DNA from: DASQDN01 sp035630195
Lineage (GTDB): Bacteria; Acidobacteriota; Terriglobia; Bryobacterales; Bryobacteraceae
DNA length: 11,110 bases
Direction of reading: 5' to 3'
Assembly (NCBI GenBank): GCA_035630195.1
Contig: DASQLD010000334.1
Span: 1 to 11,110, forward strand
The notes below the pieces were generated by a model. That model was not told where the DNA came from. It made no database searches and saw nothing but the letters and a program-made list of their open reading frames with translations. Every line of letters begins with the position of its first letter. The first letter of the stretch is position 1. Positions 6,451 to 11,110 of the stretch are shown here, piece after piece. Position numbers and translations under genes: made by a program.

Positions 6451-7152
6451 CTAGAATCCTGCGCCCAGTTTCGCTGACGCCACCGCACGGCGGCGGGAAA
6501 TCTCATAATCGACGAAATCAATCACCAACTCCGTTCGACCCATCAATTTGACATCAGAAACGGAACGGTTGGCAGAGGATACCCAGATATCGTCTACCTT
6601 GCGGAACTCCTGCGTTACGTGAGGTTTTCCGATCCAGAAAGACACATTGCGCGCAGTCTTGCCATCAATGCGAACAATCGCGCGTTCAGTTGTGTCCACC
6701 CAAGCCTTGCCGACGATAAGATACTTGCTGTTTCGCTTTGGCTTGAGGTCGAGCACGAGGCATTCGCGGCCGTTCCATACTTCGTTTCCGATTATTTCGA
6801 AGTCGTAGTTGTCGGATGTTAACGCCGACTCCGCCTCGTGGGAACTCTCGGCTTCCGCTTCGAGAAGCTTCAAGAAGACCTTCTTCTGCAGGCCTTCAGC
6901 ATTCTCCATGCTCACGATGTCGAACTGCTTTTTGCTGTTCGGCTGCGATGTGATGCGAACGTGCATTACGGCGTCCTTATCCCATCGTTTGTTTTTTAGA
7001 ATGTATTTGCGCACTGAAACGATCTTGCCTACCTCAGCCTCTCGGCGGGTCTCGGCAACGTTAACCTTGGTAAGAATCGTTTCTGCAAAGAGAGCGTTAG
7101 CCGTCCCAATTAAACCGAGGGTCCCGATGATGCCCGCAAAGAAATAACGCAT
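6451..7152 (-). CDS. Secreted outer-membrane lipoprotein-sorting-like protein (LolA/RseB fold)
   Basis: This 233-residue exported protein has a signal peptide (MRYFFAGIIGTLGLIGTANA, cleavage near LFA-ET). There is no lipobox cysteine, so it is probably soluble in the periplasm. The body follows the pattern of LolA/MucB-RseB-like proteins: long antiparallel strands such as HVRITSQPNSKKQFDIVSM, then YDFEIIGNEVWNGRECLVLDLKPK, KYLIVGKAWVDTTERAIVRIDGK and a late LMGRTELVIDFVDYEI. Such proteins bind lipids or lipid-linked groups in a half-barrel cleft; the ligand here is unknown. It starts at ATG 7152, 6 nt after the stop of the small coiled-coil gene on the same strand, so the two form an operon. 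Only a weak AGG precedes the start. Fold assignment is by pattern and is moderately sure. Confidence 0.72.
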   Translation of the reverse strand: MRYFFAGIIGTLGLIGTANALFAETILTKVNVAETRREAEVGKIVSVRKYILKNKRWDKDAVMHVRITSQPNSKKQFDIVSMENAEGLQKKVFLKLLEAEAESSHEAESALTSDNYDFEIIGNEVWNGRECLVLDLKPKRNSKYLIVGKAWVDTTERAIVRIDGKTARNVSFWIGKPHVTQEFRKVDDIWVSSANRSVSDVKLMGRTELVIDFVDYEISRRRAVASAKLGAGF

Positions 7153-7158
7153 GTAAGC

Positions 7159-7395
7159 CTACGATCTGTGCGCTGCGAACGCTTGCTGATTGCTGGCTGG
7201 CGCAGGCATGTGAAATGAATCTACGTCCATCGCTGCGAGCAGTCCTTCAACTCGCTTCACTTGCTCCTGCAAGCGCGCATATTCGGTACTAACACTGTCC
7301 GATCCGCTCTTCATCGACCGCAGAATCACAGCCTCCGTAGTTCTCATCTCCGCGATCCCTTGGACCAACATCGCTTCCATTTGTTCGTATGACAT
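7159..7395 (-). CDS. Small predicted coiled-coil protein, unknown function
   Basis: This 78-residue protein has no signal peptide and no membrane segment. It is mostly helical and heptad-like between about residues 3 and 58 (MEAMLVQGIAEMRTTEAVIL, then TEYARLQEQVKRVEGLLAAM), followed by a flexible Pro/Ala/Gln tail. This suggests a short coiled coil that dimerises or binds a partner. ATG 7395 is preceded by AGGGAG about 11 nt away, acceptable if slightly long. It is the first gene of a two-gene minus-strand unit with the LolA-like protein, with 6 nt between stop and start. I do not recognise a family; the operon position and ribosome-binding site are the best evidence that it is real. Confidence 0.6.
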   Translation of the reverse strand: MSYEQMEAMLVQGIAEMRTTEAVILRSMKSGSDSVSTEYARLQEQVKRVEGLLAAMDVDSFHMPAPASNQQAFAAHRS

Positions 7396-7412
7396 TCTTT
7401 TGCGATCTCCCT

Positions 7413-7429
7413 ATGAGGCTGCTCCTCAT
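7413..7429. repeat. Inverted repeat ATGAGG-CTGCT-CCTCAT
   Basis: Perfect 6-bp arms are separated by 5 nt. On the minus strand it lies in the leader of the coiled-coil gene, just before the AGGGAG ribosome-binding site. The same arms recur at 7641-7659 across the trpC start. Confidence 0.45.
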
Positions 7430-7524
7430 CACTCCACCGCAGCCGGCGAGCCTACTTAAGCACGCTGGCTGCCAAACGATGTCGAGCCTTGTAATCATGC
7501 ACTTAGGATCATTTTTGGATTCTA

Positions 7525-7540
7525 GGTGTAATCAGACACC
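7525..7540. repeat. Inverted repeat GGTGT-AATCAG-ACACC
   Basis: Perfect 5-bp arms enclose AATCAG. The related element GGTAATCAGTAACC at 7617-7630 shares the GTAATCAG core and the outer GGT/ACC. Confidence 0.35.
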
Positions 7541-7579
7541 GGAAAGATGTACCTGTCATGCGTGTCTCATGAACATCGG

Positions 7580-7607
7580 TTGATGTGAGAGTGGAGCAGG
7601 CGATACC
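7580..7607 (+). promoter_or_regulatory. Weak candidate promoter for the trp operon
   Basis: TTGATG (7580-7585), a 16-nt spacer and GATACC (7602-7607) give a partial sigma70 match. An alternative -10, TGTAAT (7527-7532), has five of six matches but only a poor -35 (TTAGGA). Neither is convincing. Confidence 0.22.
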
Positions 7608-7616
7608 AAGCGCATA

Positions 7617-7630
7617 GGTAATCAGTAACC
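7617..7630. repeat. Related element GGTAATCAGTAACC
   Basis: The outer GGT/ACC pair and the GTAATCAG core match the element at 7525-7540. It is about 28 nt upstream of the trpC ATG and immediately downstream of the candidate promoter, so it is a candidate operator. Confidence 0.35.
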
Positions 7631-7640
7631 ACGTGATACT

Positions 7641-7659
7641 ATGAGGTTTTTCGCCTCAT
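7641..7659 (+). promoter_or_regulatory. Hairpin enclosing the trpC ribosome-binding site and start codon
   Basis: ATGAGG (7641-7646) and CCTCAT (7654-7659) can pair around a TTTTTCG loop. The left arm contains GAGG, the only Shine-Dalgarno-like sequence for trpC, 11 nt before the ATG. The right arm ends with the first two bases of that ATG. Folding would hide both signals. The same 21 nt also read as a six-codon cistron (MRFFAS) whose TGA overlaps the trpC ATG. Confidence 0.45.
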
Positions 7660-8443
7660 GACCAGCGCTGTACCGGATATTCTCGCCCGGATTGTCCAGC
7701 ACAAAAAGGCCGAGCTAGAAAATGTTACGACGCCCATGTCGGAGTTGGAGGGTCGCGCGTTCGCCAGTATTCAGTCGCGACGTGATTTCGCCGCAGCTCT
7801 TCGCGCGAAGAAACCGGCGATCATCGGAGAGATCAAGAAGGCCTCGCCCAGTAAAGGCCTACTGACATCTGACTTTCGCCCGGCCGCGAACGCAATCGAA
7901 TACGAGGCGGGTGGCGCAGCGGCTCTTTCCATTCTTACCGATCAGCAGTTTTTCCAAGGCAGCCTGAACGATCTTCAAATGGCGAGATCCGCAGTGGCCA
8001 TTCCGGCGCTGCGTAAGGATTTCACGATCAGCGAATATCATGTCATCGAAGCCGCAGCGAATGGCGCCGATGCGATTCTGCTCATTGCCGCAATCCTCAC
8101 TACTGATGAAATGCGATGTTACCGGGAGTTGGCAACCCGGTTTCGTATGGCGGCGTTGGTTGAAGTTCATGATGATGCGGAACTGGATTCGGCGCTGGAT
8201 TCCGGAGCACAAATCATCGGAGTGAATAATCGGAATCTCCACACATTTGAAGTCCGGCTGGAGACATCCTTTCATCTGGCGCGCCGAATACCAGCAGATC
8301 TCATCAAGGTAAGTGAAAGCGGCATCGAAAATCGGTCGCAAATCGATCAATTGAGAGACGCTGGTTTTGACGCGTTCCTAATTGGCGAACACCTGATGCG
8401 ATCCGAATCGCCACGGGAGTCCCTTCTAAGCCTTACAGCATGA
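7658..8443 (+). CDS. trpC: Indole-3-glycerol phosphate synthase
   Basis: This enzyme converts carboxyphenylamino-deoxyribulose phosphate to indole-3-glycerol phosphate, the fourth step from chorismate to tryptophan, in the cytosol. The 261-residue TIM barrel has all expected motifs: IIGEIKKASPSKGLL with Glu58 and Lys60; ALSILTDQQFFQGSLNDL; the catalytic lysine in LRKDF (Lys120); LLIAAIL; LVEVHDDAEL (Glu169); IGVNNRNLHTF (Asn190); KVSESGI (Ser221); and the phosphate-binding end DAFLIGEHLM. It is full length. The start ATG 7658 is the only sensible one and lies in the hairpin described separately. Its TGA overlaps trpF in an ATGA junction. It is the first gene of the visible trp operon; trpE, trpG and trpD are not immediately upstream. 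Confidence 0.97.
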   Translation: MTSAVPDILARIVQHKKAELENVTTPMSELEGRAFASIQSRRDFAAALRAKKPAIIGEIKKASPSKGLLTSDFRPAANAIEYEAGGAAALSILTDQQFFQGSLNDLQMARSAVAIPALRKDFTISEYHVIEAAANGADAILLIAAILTTDEMRCYRELATRFRMAALVEVHDDAELDSALDSGAQIIGVNNRNLHTFEVRLETSFHLARRIPADLIKVSESGIENRSQIDQLRDAGFDAFLIGEHLMRSESPRESLLSLTA

Positions 8444-9015
8444 TGGTTAAGATCTGCGGCATAACGAATAGAGAAGATGCGCTGGCCGCGGTCGATGCAG
8501 GGGCCTCAGCTCTCGGCTTTAACTTCCATCCGAAAAGTCCTCGCTACATCAGCCCCGCGGCGGCGGCGGAAATCGGCGCTGGACTCAGCATTATCAAGGT
8601 CGGGGTTTTTGTCAACGATCCCGGGACGGAGTCAATTGCAGACCAGGCAGGTCTCGACATCGTTCAACTTCACGGCGAGGAAACTCCTGGCGAGATCCCA
8701 ACCCATCTGCGTGTTTGGAAGGCATTCAAAGTCACCCCTCAATGGGAAGCTGCCATGATGAATGGCTTTGCAGTAGAAGCCTTTCTGCTCGATGGTCCAG
8801 TACCCGGGGAAGGAGTACCGTTCGACTGGACGCGCGCAAGCGGCATGTCCAAGATCATCCTCGCGGGCGGGCTTGGATCTGATAACGTCGCAGAAGCAAT
8901 ACGTCAGGCGCGACCATGGGGCGTGGACGCATGTTCTCGTCTGGAGCGAGCGCCGGGCTTGAAGGACCACGAGAAGATGCGGCGCTTCGTACGCGCGGCA
9001 ATGGACACATTATGA
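8440..9015 (+). CDS. trpF: Phosphoribosylanthranilate isomerase
   Basis: This enzyme isomerises N-(5'-phosphoribosyl)anthranilate to the ribulose compound used by TrpC. The 191-residue protein has the normal length and motifs. VKICGITN holds Cys6, the general base. GFNFHPKSPRYIS, VGVFVND and LDIVQLHGEE follow. AFLLDGPVPGEGVPFDW contains Asp118, the general acid, and the barrel closes with ILAGGLGSDNVAEAI. The phosphate-binding segment reads WGVDACSRLERAPGLKDHEKM, where the common form is GVDVSSGVE. ATG 8440 and ATG 8443 are both possible; 8440 gives the ATGA overlap with the trpC stop. No strong ribosome-binding site is seen, so translation probably depends on coupling. The stop overlaps the trpB start in the same way. 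Confidence 0.96.
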   Translation: MMVKICGITNREDALAAVDAGASALGFNFHPKSPRYISPAAAAEIGAGLSIIKVGVFVNDPGTESIADQAGLDIVQLHGEETPGEIPTHLRVWKAFKVTPQWEAAMMNGFAVEAFLLDGPVPGEGVPFDWTRASGMSKIILAGGLGSDNVAEAIRQARPWGVDACSRLERAPGLKDHEKMRRFVRAAMDTL

Positions 9016-10238
9016 TCGTTTCTCAACCGGACGCAGGCGGGCACTTCGGACCGTATGGTGGCCGTTACGTGCCGGAAGTTTTGATGGCTCCGCTCGAAGA
9101 ATTGGAGCAGGCCTATCTGGACGCGCGAAAAGACCCTGCGTTCGAGGCAGAGCTGCAAGATCTGCTCGCCAATTACGCGGGTCGTCCCACTCCCTTGTAC
9201 TTCGCTCGCAGGCTAAGCCACACTCTGGGCGGCGCTCGTATCTACCTCAAGCGCGAAGACCTGCTGCATACAGGCGCGCACAAGATTAACAATGCGCTTG
9301 GGCAAGCCCTGCTCGCCAAGCGCATGGGCAAGCAAAGAATCATCGCGGAAACGGGCGCTGGACAACACGGAGTCGCTACCGCAACGGCGTGTGCGCTTTT
9401 CGGCTTGCAATGTGTCGTCTACATGGGTTCGGAAGACATGCGTCGCCAGCGTCTCAATGTCTTTCGGATGCGTCTGCTAGGAGCCAGCGTGGTTGGGGTC
9501 AATAACGGCGCCTGTACTCTCAAAGACGCAATCAGCGAGGCCATGCGGGATTGGGTAACGAACGTCGGTGATACGTATTACCTGCTTGGATCGGCTTTGG
9601 GAGCGCATCCATATCCGCTGATGGTCCGCGACTTCCACCGTGTCATTGGGGAAGAAGCGCGCCAGCAGATTATGGAAAAGGAGTCGCGTTTACCGGATGC
9701 TGTGCTCGCATGTGTCGGTGGCGGGTCAAATGCGATTGGAGCGTTCCACGCCTTTCTGGATGACGCTACGGTTAAGCTAATCGGCGTTGAGGCCGGCGGT
9801 CGCAGCGGCAAACTCGGCGAGCATGCCGCAAGGTTCTCCGGCGGCGCGCCTGGTGTGTTGCACGGATCCTACAGTTACCTGCTGCAGGATGGAGCTGGAC
9901 AGGTATCGCTGACCCATTCTGTTTCAGCAGGTCTCGATTACGCTTCTGTCGGCCCAGAGCACGCGTGGCTGCATGACCAAGGTCGCGCCGAATACTGCGC
10001 AGCAACCGATGAGGAAGCCATTGCCGCGGCCAAATTACTGGCGCGGACGGAGGGTATTATCCCTGCGCTCGAATCGGCTCACGCGATTCACGAGGCTATC
10101 CGGCGTGCTCCGCAAGCGAAAGACAATATTTTCGTCGTCAGCTTGTCCGGCCGAGGTGACAAAGATACGGACATCTACCGCGAGAACATCAAGGAACTCG
10201 ACATTGCTGATGAGCAGCGCGCCAACAACACGAATTAG
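9012..10238 (+). CDS. trpB: Tryptophan synthase beta subunit
   Basis: TrpB is the pyridoxal-phosphate subunit that condenses indole with serine to give tryptophan, in an alpha2-beta2 complex with TrpA. The 408-residue protein opens with GGHFGPYGGRYVPEVLM, the usual TrpB start. It carries the PLP lysine in HTGAHKINN (Lys91) and the catalytic glutamate in IAETGAGQHGVATA (Glu113). Further motifs are KDAISEAMRDWV, GSALGAHPYPLMVRDF, the phosphate-binding loop GGGSNAIG, the GLDYASVGPEHAWL loop and the C-terminal LSGRGDKD. The frame stays open for 32 codons upstream, but the start must be ATG 9012: it fits the family N-terminus and makes an ATGA overlap with trpF. All catalytic positions are intact. 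This is the type 1 (TrpB1) form that partners with TrpA. Confidence 0.97.
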   Translation: MIVSQPDAGGHFGPYGGRYVPEVLMAPLEELEQAYLDARKDPAFEAELQDLLANYAGRPTPLYFARRLSHTLGGARIYLKREDLLHTGAHKINNALGQALLAKRMGKQRIIAETGAGQHGVATATACALFGLQCVVYMGSEDMRRQRLNVFRMRLLGASVVGVNNGACTLKDAISEAMRDWVTNVGDTYYLLGSALGAHPYPLMVRDFHRVIGEEARQQIMEKESRLPDAVLACVGGGSNAIGAFHAFLDDATVKLIGVEAGGRSGKLGEHAARFSGGAPGVLHGSYSYLLQDGAGQVSLTHSVSAGLDYASVGPEHAWLHDQGRAEYCAATDEEAIAAAKLLARTEGIIPALESAHAIHEAIRRAPQAKDNIFVVSLSGRGDKDTDIYRENIKELDIADEQRANNTN

Positions 10239-11034
10239 CAGATTGTTCGAACGATTGAAAACCGTCGAACAACGCCCCGCCCTGATTGGATACTTGACCG
10301 CTGGTGACCCATCGCCCGCTCGTACAGCCGGCTTGGTTGCCGCTCTGGTACGTGGCGGTGTCGACCTTATCGAGCTCGGAGTTCCGTTCTCAGATCCGAT
10401 CGCCGACGGGCCTGTGATTCAGCGCGCTGCCGACCGGGCGCTTTGCGCAGGGATGACGTTGCATGGTGTGCTCGATATTGCTCGTCAGGTTCGGGAGCAA
10501 TCTGACGTCCCGTTACTCCTGTTCACGTATATGAATCCGGTTATCCGCTACGGGTTATCGGCTTTAGCGAGGGATGCGGCAGCGGCTGAGATCGATGGAT
10601 GCTTGCTCACCGACATGAGTGTCGAGGAAGCCGAACCGTACATTGGCGCCATGCGAGAAAACAATCTCGACACCGTCTTTCTTGCTGCTCCCACCAGCAC
10701 TCCACGCAGGCTTGAGTTGGTTGCCAAATATTCCAGCGGGTTTGTCTATCTCGTGTCGCGCACCGGTGTCACCGGAGAACAGCAACGGTTATCTCAATCG
10801 GCATTGCCATTGATTGAGCGCACGCGTCAGGTCACGGATCTGCCACTGGCGATGGGGTTTGGAATCGCTACGCGCGAGCACGTTAGCGAAGTGGGCGAAT
10901 TTACGGATGGCGTAGTTGTCGGCAGTGCGATTGTGCGAACGATCGAGAAGTGCGGCGCGGGACCGGAGTTGGAGCAAAACCTCGAGACTTTCACACGAGA
11001 TCTTGCGGCGGGTCTCAAACGGAGGAATTCGTGA
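10210..11034 (+). CDS. trpA: Tryptophan synthase alpha subunit
   Basis: TrpA cleaves indole-3-glycerol phosphate to indole and glyceraldehyde 3-phosphate and channels the indole to TrpB. The 274-residue barrel shows LIGYLTAGDPS and then DLIELGVPFSDPIADGPVIQ, with the two catalytic acids Glu55 and Asp66. It continues with LLLFTYMNPVIRYG, GCLLTDMSVEEAEPYI, FLAAPTSTPRRLELVAKYSSGFVYLVSRTGVTG and the phosphate-binding PLAMGFGIATREHV...GVVVGSAIV. The start is ATG 10210, which overlaps the end of trpB by 29 nt; AAGGA lies 14 nt upstream. Family N-termini begin a few residues before RISRLFERL, which fits. The frame is open much further upstream, but that stretch is the antisense-free shadow of trpB. 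The stop overlaps the next gene in a GTGA junction. Confidence 0.97.
   Translation: MSSAPTTRISRLFERLKTVEQRPALIGYLTAGDPSPARTAGLVAALVRGGVDLIELGVPFSDPIADGPVIQRAADRALCAGMTLHGVLDIARQVREQSDVPLLLFTYMNPVIRYGLSALARDAAAAEIDGCLLTDMSVEEAEPYIGAMRENNLDTVFLAAPTSTPRRLELVAKYSSGFVYLVSRTGVTGEQQRLSQSALPLIERTRQVTDLPLAMGFGIATREHVSEVGEFTDGVVVGSAIVRTIEKCGAGPELEQNLETFTRDLAAGLKRRNS
11021..11025 (+). promoter_or_regulatory. Strong Shine-Dalgarno for the chorismate mutase gene
   Basis: GGAGG lies 5 nt before the GTG at 11031, inside the last trpA codons. It is the best ribosome-binding site in the trp block and fixes GTG as the start. Confidence 0.7.
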
Positions 11035-11110
11035 CGCACGAAGCCGCGGTCGAAAAGCTTGCCGAATGCCGGCGAAATATCGATCGAATTGACGTTCAGT
11101 TGCTTGCGTT
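11031..11110 (+). CDS. AroQ-type chorismate mutase domain, N-terminal fragment (runs off window)
   Basis: Only 26 codons are visible. They read THEAAVEKLAECRRNIDRI followed by DVQLLA, which fits the start of an AroQ-class chorismate mutase helix (pattern LxxxRxxIDxIDxxLLxLL). The arginine after the cysteine corresponds to an active-site arginine in that family. The domain converts chorismate to prephenate for Phe and Tyr. It may stand alone, or be the N-terminus of a chorismate mutase-prephenate dehydratase (PheA) or of a DAHP synthase fusion; the window ends too early to decide. The GTG start overlaps the trpA TGA, and GGAGG is ideally placed, so it belongs to the trp operon. A partial protein this short limits certainty. 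Confidence 0.75.
   Translation, partial: MTHEAAVEKLAECRRNIDRIDVQLLA

Larger units (their letters stand above)
7396..7657. other. Divergent regulatory gap upstream of trpC
   Basis: These 262 nt separate the coiled-coil gene (minus) from trpC (plus). They contain two ATGAGG/CCTCAT inverted repeats, three copies of GTAATCA and a weak promoter match. There is no leader peptide with tandem Trp codons, no T-box-like structure that I can recognise and no intrinsic terminator, so classical trp attenuation is not supported. Confidence 0.55.

Noticed and set aside
7389..7657. A classical trp attenuator with a Trp-rich leader peptide, or a T-box
   Set aside because: There are no tandem TGG codons in any frame, no terminator hairpin with a U-tract and no recognisable T-box sequence.
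8916..9011. A 32-codon N-terminal extension of trpB
   Set aside because: The family N-terminus starts near GGHFGPYGGRYVPEV, and ATG 9012 gives the ATGA overlap with trpF.
9973..10209. A 79-codon N-terminal extension of trpA
   Set aside because: The extension is an out-of-frame reading of trpB with no similarity to TrpA; ATG 10210 fits the family.
1..11110. Mobile elements, CRISPR arrays, tRNA or rRNA genes
   Set aside because: No transposase or integrase motifs, no regularly spaced direct repeats and no cloverleaf or rRNA-like segments were found by eye.

Overview
The window looks like chromosomal DNA of a Gram-negative bacterium with moderate GC content (mid-50s by eye, not counted). It is most likely an acidobacterium of the Solibacter/Bryobacter kind. 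That placement rests on the style of the Wzt-like and methyltransferase proteins and on the trpCFBA-chorismate mutase order; it is an inference from recall, not from a search.

Layout. (1) 1-764, plus strand: the 3' end of the GTPase gene era, then a small secreted BON-domain protein that overlaps its stop codon. (2) 768-1454, minus strand: a single-domain rhodanese followed by a conserved-looking small protein of unknown function. (3) 1455-1763: a divergent intergenic region with a plausible sigma70-type promoter, an inverted repeat inside it and a perfect 14-bp palindrome just downstream. (4) 1764-6438: a compact block that looks envelope- or glycan-related. It holds a circularly permuted ATP-grasp-like protein (plus), a Wzt-type carbohydrate-binding protein whose ABC ATPase half is collapsed and appears inactive (minus), a secreted right-handed beta-helix protein (plus) and a SAM methyltransferase with a long beta-rich C-terminal half (plus). 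These genes overlap at every junction, including a head-to-head overlap of two 5' ends. (5) 6451-7395, minus strand: a secreted LolA/RseB-fold-like protein preceded by a 78-residue predicted coiled-coil protein. (6) 7396-7657: a regulatory gap with repeated short boxes and hairpins. (7) 7658-11110, plus strand: trpC-trpF-trpB-trpA and the start of an AroQ-type chorismate mutase. All are joined by 4-nt or 29-nt overlaps, so they are probably one translationally coupled operon.

How the genes work together: the trp genes cover the last steps from phosphoribosylanthranilate to tryptophan; trpE, trpG and trpD are not in the window. Coupling to a chorismate mutase ties tryptophan synthesis to the competing Phe/Tyr branch from chorismate. 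The block at 1764-6438 is the least conventional part. Its two most unusual aspects are the Wzt-like protein that keeps the ends of an ABC ATPase but lacks the middle and the key residues, and the trpC start region, where a hairpin and a possible six-codon cistron overlap the start codon. No tRNA, rRNA, CRISPR array, transposase or convincing intrinsic terminator was seen.
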